From contig NC_135557.1 in the NCBI RefSeq assembly GCF_964340395.1, positions 12,774,546 through 12,838,545 on the forward strand: a stretch of 64,000 nt of DNA, written 5' to 3'. The notes under the pieces were generated by a model, which had not been told where the DNA came from, did no database searches, and worked only from the letters and a program-made list of their open reading frames with translations. Below, in pieces: positions 35,991 to 48,644 of this stretch. Position 1 is the first letter of the stretch. Each line of letters opens with the position of its first letter. The stretch comes from Glandiceps talaboti. Its lineage: Eukaryota > Hemichordata > Enteropneusta > Spengelidae. A program made the translations under genes and the position numbers.

Positions 35991-37059
35991 CAGTAAATCT
36001 GCAGTTTAAGAATCATTATAATAAGTTGCAACTATCATAATTTATTTTTAATATACTATGATCCAAACTTGTATTTTAAATCCATTGATATAAGTTACAT
36101 AATATTTTTGCGTAGAAGTGAAGTCCAACCATAACATTCTTCCAAGTTCCTATGATAGACACTAGATGATGATGAATTAGTACATATATACTAGAAAATC
36201 CATGCACCGTTGCACTCATACAGTGGTATTTGTACTACAGTGCAGTACTGAAAACATTATTGCGTATCTGCAATATGATATCCAATGATGCACAAAGTAG
36301 GGTGTGATCTTTGTTGTACATGAAAACGTGTGATCACATGATAAAAGGACCCCCATACTGCGTGATTGCCAGTGTGGGTACTCTGGGGTATTTGCACTTG
36401 AGCTTACGGTAGTTTCTGCTCAACTTTCACTTGCCACATATACATTGTACACTGATGAAAGTAGAAATGCCGCAAGCACCTGTCTATATGCCACAACATG
36501 TTAACACAGACAAGTATCTGTGGCCACACTTGCACTCACATGTCATGGGGCTCTGTTATTAAATTGTCATTAAGTCGCATTATAGTCACGTAATCAATGA
36601 CACAGAAATAATTACTAAATCAAAATAATGAATGTCGATTTAAGTAAAAGTCATATTTAGTCAAAATAATAAATCGCATTTAATAGTTTATAGTTAATGT
36701 ATTCAAATAATTAGTGAGTCTGTAGATAATTGATATGTCACATTTTATTCAAATAATACATCCATTTAATGAAATATCACGTTTATTCAAATAATCAAAA
36801 TTGATATAATGATACCGGTACATAATTCATAGCTAAATTGAAGGCAGCAACAGTCACAGTGAAGCAATGTAAAAGGTTCAGTTGCTTGATAAATGTATGA
36901 TTTAAAGTTTGACACAGGTAATTAAGGATCTCATAAACGTCATGTAAGATTGACTACCGCTATATACATACATGTATTCATCCCATTTTGATAAGAATCA
37001 TTGAATTAGTCAGTTTTTACATTTAAGATAACTTAATTAAGTTTATTTAGCATATATGT

Positions 37060-37345
37060 ACTTTGTATAATAGCCTTAATGGGGCATCAAGGGTAGTGTA
37101 GTTATTTCATGCACATACATGTATCGCAAAGTGGAAAAGTGAACACACTTTTTTAATTTCATTGAAATATGGGTATATAATTGGATATTTTCATGATCTT
37201 TGAACCATGCAATGATGCATCAAGGGTAGTGTACATGTATGTATTACATATTGTAAAATGGAAACGGTTTTTAATTTCATAGAAATATGGGCCCGGTATA
37301 TTTAATATGGATATTTTGAATTTTCATGATTTTTGACCCATGCAT
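37060..37345. repeat. Direct repeat, two copies of about 135 bp
   Basis: Both copies contain gcatcaagggtagtgta, tttaatttcattgaaatatg (or catagaaatatg) and tggatattttcatgat-type sequence. Confidence 0.65.
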
Positions 37346-39669
37346 TTTCTTGATCTTCTCTGTGGGTTCGACTGGTTCGTTAATACATGTACATGATTAA
37401 TTTCCCTGTTTTATAAGTATGACAATGTTTCAAATTACTTACAAGGTTACCCCATTAATGTGCCACCCCATTAATGTGCATTTTCTAATTTTCATGAATT
37501 ATGGGGCCAAAGTTGTAAGTGCACATTTTCATGATGATGAAATCACATACTTTAACGTTGTTCATTTTGACAGTGTCATGGCAGTATGATTGTGTTATTG
37601 TAGTCAAACAAGTTCTGATACTATAAAATTGGTTAACTGAATGAACAGTTTTTACTTCTTCAAAATTTCCTGCAATGATGCTAAAGATTGAAAATACACT
37701 ATTTATATGAGTATTGAAAGGTTTGATCACTTTAGACATTTGATATAATCAAAGGCAAGTACGTTCAACATAAATAATTTCAAACTATGAACAAAACGGA
37801 AAAATTACAGTTCCCAATAGAGCTAATTTTAGTTAATCATTGTCAAGTTATAACCAAGATAAATTAAGTTAAACTTAATCACAATTTATAACAAAAGCTA
37901 GAAAGTGTTAATAAATTAAAACGATGTACGTCGCTAGCCTTTTTTTCACTGTAAAACAGGAAATTTTCGCTAAAGACTTATTTTCACTAATTTCGCTGGA
38001 AAACACAATCATGCAAAAATAAATAGTGACTAAAACATCTTCTCATAGATGAACGAACACATTGTAACAGTCTGGCAATTAGTAAAACTGTAAAATTGCA
38101 AAATTTTCTTGTGCCAAAACATCCAGGTTTGCACTATATTTTAGATGTTCAGTACTTCTGAAACAATCTACTATGCAATACTAAGTAAACATTAGTTTTA
38201 CATAGTTTTTCATAAATGTTCAAAAATGTTTGAAATAAATTCTGATCAGATATGTGGGTAAATTGTTATACCAATGTGGTACAAACACAGGAAATTAAAA
38301 CGTCAATTTTGAACTTAACGACAACAAATAGCACATTTATCAGCCACTTTGTCTGCCCAGTACATTAACCTTGTTTTAACGTAACATTTTACTGAATGGA
38401 AAAATTGTTTAATAATTAATATTTCATTGTAACTTATATGGTACATTTAGGTTGTATTGGACAGGTGTTAAATCTAGCCTGATGTATCATTTGGGTTGTT
38501 ATTTAGTTTATGATTTTAAATCTTTAACTTCTTGCAATGGTCTCCCATTCATTAGAAAACTACAAGTAGCATACATCGTAGTTTGCAAATGTCTGTATTA
38601 CTAGAACGGCAAGATTTCGATTTACTAAGATACACACAAACTAAGACTGTTATTGTTCGATGTAGCACTCACCATGTAATCAAGATAGTGGTAATTTTGG
38701 ACGTCCCCAAAATGTTCACTGTAATGATAATGAATTTCATTAGAAATGGTACCCAACCGTGCACATAATTGCATCAATGTTCAGATCGATAGCTTTAAGT
38801 CTACACGTCTAGACAATAGTTTTAGTATGTGTCTCTCTTAGTTATCTGAAACCTTGATAGCCGCTGTCATAATTGAGTAATAATTTTTACTGGTTTTACA
38901 CCTTACTCACACTGGCTCTTTCAAGAAGTTTGACTCAGATTTAATTAACCCCTTCAATACTTGAAAACATTCCGCCAAAATTGTTTGGACAAAATTCTTG
39001 TTTTATGTAAGTTTTTGGCATATATCAACTTCATTTTAGACTGGAATTAAAGAAATGTTACTTCCTAATAAAGTAATATTATTGTAGTTATGAAAATATT
39101 CATATAAATTGGGTCCCCGTATTATTTAAAACTTGTCACTAGTCATGAAAGGGTTAAATGAAACCTTACAGATTTTAAAGAATACAAAAATAACACACAA
39201 GATGTCAACGTATGTGTAATACAGAAACAGAAATCTAGCATAATTCCCACTCTTCTACAGTAAAGAAAAACAATTGGTGTGCATGTAGAAGAGGTGAAAT
39301 CTGGTAAAATGTGATCATATTGTGACCTATATAGTTATAGAAAGAATGGAGATAGGTGATTATGGGGTGGGAGTTTTATGTGTGGTTAAAAACATCAAAG
39401 CAAATTCCTAGTGATAGTGTAGGATTTGATAACATTTACACATTATGCCATGTGTGTAATAACACTTTGGAATGAAAGACTCTTCAGAAGAACAAAATAA
39501 GTAATGTGAGTGTGGATAGGAGTCCACTATTGCCGTTACTAGTATTCCACTTATAGTACAGGTATGTACATATACTGGTATTGAGGACCAGACACTTACA
39601 AATTACATGCAATTAACTGTAGTATGAATATTTTTATTCCTTGAAAGCCCAAGCATATATCATCAGCGG

Positions 39670-39905
39670 TAACTTAATGTTCAATCAATCAATCAATCAA
39701 TCAATCAATTACAAATTCCTATAGCGCCGATTTCCAGAGCACTGTTCTGTTCAGTAGTGCTGAATGGCTAAAGCACACCATAGGCTTTGGTTAACAGATA
39801 AGTCTTCTTCAGTTTTGTTTTGAAACAATCCAGGCTGGAGGCTTGGTGAATGTCAAGTGGCAAAGAGTTCCATAGTTTTGGGCTGCATAATGTTTATAAG
39901 GTTAA
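39670..39905. mobile_element. Dispersed retroelement 3'-type remnant after an (AATC)n tract
   Basis: An (AATC)n run at about 39682-39710 is followed by a block beginning cctatagcgccgatttccaga and containing aggcttggtgaatgtcaagtggcaaagagttccatag. This arrangement (CAAT-type repeat plus a tatagcgc block) is common at retroelement ends in marine invertebrate genomes. The family is not identified. Confidence 0.45.
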
Positions 39906-41056
39906 TATATGCCCAACTACTGCTGCAGCACTGCCATTCTTATTATCTATCGATACTTATTTCTGACAAACTAACAATTATGGTGGCACCTTGCTTCACA
40001 TAGACGTCACTTTGATGTTTAACTATTAAACTCATCAAACTAACTTATCAACGGAAAGATCATGGGAATATAAGTAAAGGTTTAGACTCAGATGACAATT
40101 GTCAAAAATCTCACCGATTTTCTGTTTCGGAAATAGATTATCAAAAAGTAAACGGGAACAGTCAACTTACAAGGTTTATTGAAAATATTGAATGTGTCAA
40201 CTGAAGTTAAGTCATAGCTTGTTGAATTTCTGAAATAGTCAGAGTTTAGGTATCAATGTTATTTAAAATGAGAGTTTATCATTAAAATAACTGTAAATGT
40301 AATGAACAGCAAAATGTAAGTAACCCCGATAGTACATGGAATACCATTAGACTTATTAAAATATTGAAATGCTGGAAAGTAATTTAGTAAGCCAGCTTTT
40401 TGTTTTGTTGTTCAACTTCTGACTGCAATAAAAATGTTGTTAAATACAAAAAAAAAATATTGCAATGCAAGATTTTGATTCAAATTCATCGGAAGCTACC
40501 AGATTTTTTTGAAAATATTTTATCTGGCAATAAGTTGGATTTTGGGAATTGGAAGAGAAAGCTAAACATATACCCAAATGTTTATTTGGCATGTAACCGA
40601 TTAAGTGCATAATAAAAAAACAAAATCATTTTCTGTTGGTATATAATTCTACAATGATCAATTACATAAATCGTCAAATATAAATGTACACGAAATTATT
40701 TTAAAAAATGCTATGCGACTTCAGTGACCCAGAGATAAAATCAATCATTATTGAAACCTAATGATAACATTAATGGTTCATATCATGATAAAACCTTGAG
40801 GCAATAAAAACATAAAAATGAATTTGTAATACTAATAAGATGCCAAGGAAATTCTTAACACCAAATTTTGGTCAAAATTCAATTGGGACATGGTATATTG
40901 TGGTTTTGACATTTATTTATCTATTTCTTTTACCTTATTTATTTACCGTTTTGTATTTTAATTTATCAATGTTTACAAACATCATTATTCCCAAGGAATA
41001 CTTGGGGATTGAGTTATTAATAAATTGATGAATTGTTCTTTGTTTTGATTGGTCAG

Positions 41057-41197
41057 ACTGATGGTAAAGCAGCTGAGGGGGAGGAGGAGGAGATTGATAT
41101 TGATCTTAATGATCCAGAAGTTGAGAAAGCAGCAGTGAAAATACAGGCAGGTTTTAAGGGACTTAAAGCTAGGAAATCAGTCAAAGAAATGAAGGAG
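41057..41197 (+). CDS. IQ-repeat gene exon 19: acidic-IQ unit
   Basis: Acceptor gattggtcag, donor aaggag/gtaaga, 47 codons, phase 0-0. It encodes TDGKAAEGEEEE, then IDIDLNDPEVEKAAVKIQ and GFKGLKARKSVKEMKE. It is almost the same as exon 3, with LKARK for LQARK. It follows an 8.8-kb intron that contains the reverse-transcriptase element. Three downstream choices are in frame: the tiny terminal exon at 43135, the exon at 47475, and the exon at 54282. Confidence 0.93.
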
Positions 41198-41214
41198 GTA
41201 AGAATGGTTTTAAG

Positions 41215-41400
41215 TGTCTGTACACCTGGTTGAATCACAGCCAGTGATTGGTTAAGAATACTTATTGATTTCTGTACACCTGGTTGAATCACAGCCAGTG
41301 ATTGGTTAAGAATACTTATTGATTTCGGTACACCTGGTTGAATCACAGCTAGTGATTGGTTAAGAATACTTATTGATTTCGGTACACCTGGTTGATTGGT
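41215..41400. repeat. Tandem repeat, about 53 bp, 3.5 copies
   Basis: Unit: gtacacctggttgaatcaca, then gccagtgattggttaagaat and acttattgatttc. It begins less than 20 nt after the exon 19 donor. Confidence 0.88.
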
Positions 41401-41559
41401 TGAGGATAAATTGAAGGATGTTGTGAAAGAAGTTTTACCCCTTTTCAATGCAACATGTCATAGAAGATTCACACCAATCTAATTGCAATGTTCAAGTGTA
41501 GAATTCTGGTGACATAGGCAAAACACAGAACAACACGTGCAAAGCTACAAAGTTAAACT

Positions 41560-41665
41560 GTGTGTGTGTGTGTGTGTGTGTCTGTGTGTGTGTTTGTGTT
41601 TGTGTCTGTGTGTGTGTGTCTGTGTCTGTCTGTGTATGTGTGTGTCTGTGTGTGTGTGTATGTGT
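41560..41665. repeat. (TG)n microsatellite with TCTG interruptions
   Basis: In the intron after exon 19. Confidence 0.9.
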
Positions 41666-42584
41666 TGATTTAACCACAACAAAGGGTTTTCATTGAACAG
41701 TGGAAAGCATCTACTAAAAAGCAATCTGCCTGACTCAAACTTTTACTGATTTTTTCAGCAAGCTCATAGGAATAGGAACTAAATATATAAATTAAAACAA
41801 TGTAATTTCAGAATTCACCTTCTCTCAAGAATTGGGGCATGTTTCATAGTTCTTACCACTAGATGGCAGTGTGTATAAAACCATTCACATGTGAACAGAC
41901 CCCACATTTGTTCACTCACTACAAAAAAAATGAACAGAACAGATTCAGAGGGAAAAGTAAACACACTAAAAATGCCAATAAATTTTGGATGAAATACATC
42001 ACGACTGTTGCTCCTGTCCAAAATAAAAGAGAGAAAAGAATCGCTCATAATACTTTTATTGTGTGCTTTTATCACTTTCTATGGCTTTGAATGTCTATGC
42101 ACTAAGTACATGTAAATGTAAATTGTATATTAATGTATAAAGTGGGCTATTACTCACTTAGTGTTAAGATTTTTCAAAGCAGCTAAGCTTTTGGAAAATT
42201 GATGTCTATGTACATGTAGTCATACAGTCAAGTAATTGCTTTGTTTTGTGAGTACTTTGTCAATGTTGCTAAGTACACCATAGTTTTATCTCTGTATCAG
42301 CATATCTACAAAGTGTTTTTTCTAAAAATGTAGTAAATCAGATATGTGCAGGCAGGCTTTTTTAACCCCTCACAGCTGTAGAGTATTTGCAAATTGTATC
42401 AAATCATCCAAAATAAATGTGTAACTGTGTATCAAAATATTTCAAAATTTCTGAGATTTTTGTACCAATACCCAGAATGCACATGTACTTGTAATTTTGT
42501 TAATATGTGCCAGATGTATACTTATTATTTGCAATCTTTTAATTATCTAAAATATTTGCATATTTGTATCAAACTTATTGAATA

Positions 42585-42745
42585 ATTGCAACTTTGTATC
42601 AAGGTCATCGAATATTTGCAACTTTGTATCAAGGTCATTGAATATTTGCAACTTTGTATCAAAATGATTGAATACTTGCAATTTCGAATCAAAACAATTG
42701 GATATACCAAAATTGTGTTAAATCAATTAAAATAAGTTACAACTT
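42585..42745. repeat. Tandem repeat, about 30 bp
   Basis: Unit tattgaataattgcaacttt, then gtatcaaggtca; degenerate copies continue to about 43040. Confidence 0.75.
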
Positions 42746-43134
42746 TGTATCAAATTGTTGAAAAGTTTAAATGTAAATTTATAAATATTGTACTTGCAAA
42801 TAGAAACTGCAGTATATTGATACAGTATGTTATATTTTGAATGAATCGATATTGATACATTTGCAACTTTGAATAAATTCATTTCAAAGTTCCAAATTTT
42901 TGTTTCAAATTAATTCAATACTTACAACTGTGTAACAAATTTATTTATATCAAATTCATTTCTGAAATCAGTACTTTGTATCAAATTGATGCAGTACTTT
43001 GCAACTTTGTATCATTGCTTGTTTACATACTTGCAACATTGTATCAATGAATGTATTTTGAAATAGTATTCCAAATAATTTGCAAACCTGTTCAACATTT
43101 CTATTGTTTTTTCCTTGACCTCTTTCTTTGCCAG

Positions 43135-43143
43135 GAGAAGTAG
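43135..43143 (+). CDS. Candidate alternative terminal exon (Glu-Lys-stop)
   Basis: A strong acceptor with pyrimidine tract (ttccttgacctctttctttgccag) is followed by GAG AAG TAG in phase 0. If exon 19 splices here, the protein would end ...VKEMKE-EK with no Ala/Pro/Glu tail. I see no better reading of this acceptor, and a downstream 3' UTR would run into AT-rich sequence with many possible polyadenylation signals. It could be a decoy acceptor. Confidence 0.45.
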   Translation, partial: EK

Positions 43144-43789
43144 CAGACGCTGTGCTTTCATACTATCCAAGCCTTCATATAGATGGTTTGTCCCTTCCCT
43201 ACTCTGTGTCTAATATGTTCTGCACTCTGCATGTAGCTTTATTCTCTCTTCCTTTAAGTACAGGCCAAGTTAAAATTCACTACTCAAAGAATACATCCCT
43301 GGAATAGCTATGTCCTAATCTTTAGTAGCCGATTCATACAAGCAACTTTTGAGTTGGAGGCAAAAAAAAAATAACAGTTAGCATTGATGCATGTAGATCA
43401 ATCTATCTAGACACAATTCAAACGTCAATAAAAAATAAATGAAAGACAAGCAGTTAAGTATTGCTGTTATCAATTGAATAAACACCATTCCTTATCAAAT
43501 TATTCATTATTTGATTGCTAAATCAGCTTGGTAAAATTGAAGTATGAGTACTTTTATCTACTGAATAACTGGCACAAAATTCAAGTATCATTCATAGACG
43601 CCACAATTTAAAATATTTCGTCACATCATTAAATTATTCATCAGAATTTATCAGCTAAGTAAATACTGTGAACTCCATAGAAATAGAAAGTGATAATCAG
43701 TGTCTGAATAAATATTGATAATTAGTAAATAAATATTGATCCTAAATTCAAAGATTATTGCCAGATTTTTTCAATTTCCAGGCAGGACT

Positions 43790-43950
43790 ATCTATAGTTT
43801 ACAAATTTTCATATATGACCACTGAGTTGAAATTCAAAGATTATTGCCTGACTTTTCAATTTCCAGGCAGTTCTGTCTATAGTTTACAAATTTCATATAT
43901 GACCACTGAGCTGAAATTCAAAGATTATTATTATTAGAGCTGAAATTCAA
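43790..43950. repeat. Direct repeat, about 95 bp, two copies and a partial
   Basis: Both copies contain tcaatttccaggcag, ctatagtttacaaattt, atatgaccactgag and gaaattcaaagattatt. Confidence 0.65.
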
Positions 43951-44539
43951 AGTATTGTTAGTTTCCTGCCAGAAACAAAATTAATGAGTTGTGAATTGAC
44001 GTTACCCTGTACAGTAAAATTACTTTCCACACATTTCCTTCTTTTATTTTTTCGCATGGTATTTTTTCTTGGTTATTTTTGTAAATCAATTTTCAAATTG
44101 ATAAATCAGGAACTGTAATGATATTGTGTAAATATTAATTATTATATAGTATATAATTTGTAAGATGTTGATCATGTAGGCACCTTATAATGTTTTATAT
44201 ATTATTGATGTAGTTATGTTGTTTTTAATTTTTATTGAAACGTTGTAAACATTTGTGTCTTGTTTTGATATAAGTCTTGCATATAATGTATGTGATATGT
44301 TCTCAAAAGAAATATTGATGTTGATATTGTTGATGTGTTAATATTGTTTAATGTGAAATGGAAGTCCAGTAACTGTAACATAATCAATTCAAATTTATCA
44401 TACCTTTTTATCATATTTATAACATATATGGTAACGCAAAGGTAATATTGAAAAAATGTAACATTGTAAATATTGATTTACAATATTTTAAAATAATTGA
44501 AATAATTTGAAATAATTGAAAATATATTGGTAATTGAGG

Positions 44540-44840
44540 CTTTGGTTTACTAAGATAGACACAAACTAAAACTTTTGTCGCAACATGTTGATACAACAGT
44601 GATAAGCTATTGAATGGGCGTTGGTTTAATTGTAGTCTCAGTAGGGAGGTGTCACAGAGTTTTATTGACAGGAGTTCCAGTACGCTTGCAGTGTACTGTT
44701 TTGGGACTTCTAACACTTACACTATCCTGATCACAGGGTGATTAGAATCGCACAACAGAGGAACTGCTATCAACCACTTGTGTAATTTACCACATTGAAG
44801 AACATTACATTTAGTTTGTGCCTATCTTAGTAAACCGAAT
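44540..44840. mobile_element. MITE with 30-bp terminal inverted repeats
   Basis: The left end tttggtttactaagatagac and following acaaactaaa are inverted at 44811-44838. About 300 bp. A single related end (atttactaagatacacacaa) occurs near 38620. Confidence 0.65.
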
Positions 44841-45939
44841 GCTGGATTACCAGCGTCGTAATCACTGAAAAATGATTGAAATGTTACAGTTACTGTAGCC
44901 TTCAGTTATACACCTGTTGCTCATACATGTGTTATAGATTAAATTTGTATATGAATATTTTTAAATCTTGTAATATTTGGTGTGCCAAGTCCATTGGATG
45001 TCTATCTCTACTCACAAGGACACACACATAAATACGAACATGTTTTTGCACAAATAATTCTAGCACTATACAATTCAATTCTTTTTAATTATTTTTGTGT
45101 AATTTTTTGTTGTAAGTCAATGTTAGTGTTTATTAGTTATTGCAATAATAACATAATTGGTAATTGTAAATGTATGTGTTTCAAAATGTGGGGATGAAGT
45201 TGAAGTTCATGGCTTCATAATGAGGTTTTCAATGTTCAAATTGATGTTAAAATATCTGTACGGAGTGTGTTTACCTTGTTGTTCAAGCAACAGTCTGTAC
45301 AGGTATTGGCTCTACCATTCTGCATTCATATTCCCTACACCTGTAGAACAAAAGGTGAAGTGAATGTCAAATCAGAGTCACTGTCTGGAAACAGTGTGAT
45401 AATCTGGAGCTTTTTATAAAATTTCCTCTGATTGGTTAATTGTGTTGCTATATTGGTATGTTATCCAATCAGTGGGAACCTTGTAATGACTTCATGTTAT
45501 CCTCCATTAAGATGCTGTCAAGTTGAAATCTGTGTCAAGTTAACACCTTCTACAGACTCACAGAGTATCATTATGCAACTGTTTATCGTAATTTAATTCT
45601 TAACACTGAAGTCTGTTGAATTCTCCTGTTCAAATGTTTTGTCCAAGTCTAAACTAACAACTACCTGTTTGTATCTCAATGTTAATATTAACATACATAA
45701 GGAGTCATAGAGAAAGTAAGCTACCTTAGGTAACTTGACACATGCACTATGGCTGCCTGTTGTAAATCTGCACTGCAATTGTATTTTATACTCAACATAT
45801 TGTTTTCTTCACTCTTTTTAATATTTCTACTCACACTATACAGATTTCATATCATTGATATAAATGCAATATCATGCTCACTAATAAAACCCTTTCCTGT
45901 AATTTTCCTTTCATCTTTTTAAAAGACAATGTACACATA

Positions 45940-46070
45940 TTTTCAACTGCTATTATATTAATCTTTGCACAAAGTTCTGCAAGATTTAACTCACCTGTAA
46001 TATTTTCATCTGCTATTATATTAATCTTTCCACTAAGTTCTGCAAGAATTAACTCGCCTGTTTACTAACT
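45940..46070. repeat. Direct repeat, about 58 bp, two copies
   Basis: ctgctattatattaatcttt followed by aagttctgcaaga and ttaactc(a/g)cctgt occurs twice in succession. Confidence 0.75.
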
Positions 46071-46200
46071 TCTTAATTTGTTGTAAAGTGTTTAGTGGTG
46101 AAAGACAACACCGTATTTCAAAATCACACGATGTCATCATTTACTTGTTAATCACATTTTACCCTTCATGTCATGAAATATGTTTCAATCCATAAACAAT

Positions 46201-46914
46201 ACTACAGTGGAAAGCAGGCTATCAGCAATATAAAACTATTGTGGCAACATGTTATATAAGCTATCAATGCAAGTTGATGTAATTACACTCACACTCAGAG
46301 CAGGGTGGCATCTCTGATGACAATTCTTTACACAAGTTGTTGCACATACAACCTCGTTCAATGTTTACGCCATCTTCACTACAGTATGAGTATATTTTCA
46401 TAAGCAAGGCACAGCTATCACTCAATTCTCAGTACCTGAAATATAATTATACTGCCTTCTATTCCACGTACTACACATGCATTACTATACATACATGCAA
46501 GGATACATGTAAGTCAGCCTTCTTGTTCTGTTTTGACCCTCTAGCAAGAAATGAAATGCACCCATGCATCATGAGGTACTGACATATTACGATAGGGTGG
46601 CTGTACATAATTCTCGAGACCTGACTGATGTGGCAAAAAAAAAAAAAATTCTCGGTATCCGCAATATCATTTTTATCACATGCTAGAGGGTCAAAATAGA
46701 ACAAGAATGTCGACTTATTATCATGCACACCTATAATGCATGTGTTATGGTGTTGACCAAAAAATTTAATGTTTGTTATTTTTATAATGCGCCTAGGCAG
46801 TAATATTCTATTTCATGTACCGAGAATTGTATAATCTACCACAGGCAACAACAATATATCTTCAGTTTGTGTCTATTGTTTTTGTTTGCTGATAGCTTGC
46901 TTTCCAAAGTAGTA
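46201..46914. mobile_element. Terminal-inverted-repeat element of about 710 bp
   Basis: The ends tggaaagcaggctatcagca and tgctgatagcttgctttcca are inverted copies. An inner inverted pair also exists (ttctgttttgaccctctagc near 46525 and its reverse near 46685). No transposase frame. Confidence 0.6.
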
Positions 46915-47474
46915 GTTTTCATATTATAAGTCTATAATTTCATTACAGCACAAGACCAGTCCTCCCTGTATCATAAAAGATTACCATTGCATGAATCATT
47001 ATCACAAGTCACAATATATTGTACAATTTTTATCATAATTATATTTGTTATATTTTATTTCTTCTGTTTATACATTTGCATATATTTATATCATTGATAA
47101 TGAAAACTAATTATATTTATATTTTGTCCTATTTATGATATAATTTTTGTTTATATAATGTGGGATATGTACATATATTATGTTTATTCATCTCTGTCAC
47201 CTAAAATCACGGTTGTCTTTTATATATTGTGTATGTAGTAGTTATAAATTTACCATATTTAATAATAATTTGTCATTAAGAATCCAATTTCCATTTTATA
47301 TGATTTGATAAACTAATTTCATAAAGTTGGTAAGATTGAAGAGCACTAAGACTTTGCTGTAATGTGTAATTTAGCCACATTATGAACTAAAAATCTTACT
47401 ATTAGAAGGCAAATGTCATTGATACTCTTGTTTCTAACTGCATCCTTGTTTTGTTTTTGTTTGCCTACCAACAG

Positions 47475-48278
47475 CAGTCAGGAGAGAAAACAGAAGAGAC
47501 AGAGGCAGCAATAGAGGAAGTACCAGCCGAACAAGAAAAGGAGGGGGAACAACAGCAAGAGGAACAGCAACCAGAGGCCGAGCAGAAAGAAGAGGGGGAA
47601 CAACAAAAAGAGGAAGAGCCAGCAGCACCAGCAGAGGAAGTAGCAGTTGAGGAGAAGAAAGAAGGGGAGGAGGAGATTGATATTGATCTTAATGATCCTG
47701 AAGTTGAGAAAGCAGCAGTGAAAATACAGGCAGGTTTTAAAGGACTTCAAGCTAGGAAACAAGTGAAGGAAATGAAGGGGGCAGGAGCTGAAGCAGAAAC
47801 AACGGAAGAGAAAACAGAAGAAGCAGTTGTCGAGGAAACGCAGCCAAAAGCTGATGAAGCAGAGAAACCTGCAGAGGAAGCAGCTGCAGAAGCAGAAACA
47901 ACTGAAACAAAGGAAGAAGAGGGTGCTGCAGTAGTGTCTGAAGATGCTGCACCCACTGATGCACCAGCTACAGAGGATGTAGCAGCCACAGATGCTCCAG
48001 CTGAAGATGCAGCGCCTGCAGAAGCACCAGCCGAGGAGGTGCCACCTGCAGAAGATGCAGCACCAGCAGGTGATGCAGCACCAGCAGAAGATGCAGCACC
48101 AGCAGATGACGCAGCACCAGCAGAAGATGCAGCACCACCAGCTGAACCAGCCACTGCAGAAGCTGAAGGTACAGAACAACAGGATGCCCCTGCAACTGAG
48201 GATGAAAAACCCGCTGAACAAAGTGAAGCCCCACCCGCTGAACAAAGTGAAGCCCCTGCAGAACAACAGGAATCATAA
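47475..48278 (+). CDS. IQ-repeat gene last exon: IQ unit and Ala/Pro/Glu-rich tail
   Basis: Acceptor ctaccaacag, with a second CAG directly after it (NAGNAG), then 267 codons and TAA. Residues 1-67 are Gln/Glu-rich (EGEQQQEEQQPEAEQKEEG). An IQ unit follows at about 68-106 (IDIDLNDPEVEKAAVKIQ, GFKGLQARKQVKEMK). About 110 residues of degenerate EDAAPA and EEAPAEA repeats come next, and the chain ends EQSEAPAEQQES. The tail composition is like BASP1 and neuromodulin; it is low complexity, so composition alone does not prove homology. The frame continues from exon 19 in phase 0. Confidence 0.93.
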   Translation, partial: QSGEKTEETEAAIEEVPAEQEKEGEQQQEEQQPEAEQKEEGEQQKEEEPAAPAEEVAVEEKKEGEEEIDIDLNDPEVEKAAVKIQAGFKGLQARKQVKEMKGAGAEAETTEEKTEEAVVEETQPKADEAEKPAEEAAAEAETTETKEEEGAAVVSEDAAPTDAPATEDVAATDAPAEDAAPAEAPAEEVPPAEDAAPAGDAAPAEDAAPADDAAPAEDAAPPAEPATAEAEGTEQQDAPATEDEKPAEQSEAPPAEQSEAPAEQQES

Positions 48279-48638
48279 CAGTGATTTTAAGTGCCACCCA
48301 CCCCTCTTAAATAGAACAGTCCTATTGTCTTATAACTTAAGTTGAATCTAAATTTAGTTTTATAGGGAAGTCAGGCTTATAAATTTTTATTTTCATTCTG
48401 TATATTGGTTAAACCTGAATTATATTGAAAAAAAAAAGACTTGAAAATGAACTTTTGAATCATAAAAAACATTCAATCCATCCATTTTATCCAAACAAGA
48501 TTTCTGCTAGCAACATTTTCTCTTCGAAAAGTGCAAAGGTCACTGCCATAGCGATGGGCAATTCCTGTTGTTGCGCAGACAAAATCACTTCGTTCTTTTA
48601 ACAATCAAGGCAATATAGATGATCTAAAAGTAAATATA

Positions 48639-48644
48639 AATAAA
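48639..48644 (+). promoter_or_regulatory. Candidate polyadenylation signal, proximal
   Basis: AATAAA about 360 nt after the TAA at 48276-48278. It would give a short 3' UTR for the Ala/Pro/Glu-tailed isoform. In AT-rich DNA the hexamer is common by chance. Confidence 0.35.

Larger units (their letters stand above)
32292..41056 (+). other. Large intron between exons 18 and 19
   Basis: Holds the (ACATT)n array, the truncated retrotransposon, the direct repeat at 37.1 kb and the retroelement remnant at 39.7 kb. Outside these I found no open frame with coding character. Intron status follows from phase-0 splice sites and near-identical IQ units on both sides. Confidence 0.8.

Noticed and set aside
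41053-41448. 131-codon minus-strand open frame with repeats
   Set aside because: It is the reverse of exon 19 plus the 53-bp tandem repeat.
44417-44716. 99-codon minus-strand open frame
   Set aside because: It lies mainly over the MITE at 44540-44840 and shows no domain.
47478-48297. Long open frames on the minus strand and in other plus frames
   Set aside because: Shadows of the repetitive Glu/Ala/Pro coding exon; the plus frame carrying the IQ motif is the real one.
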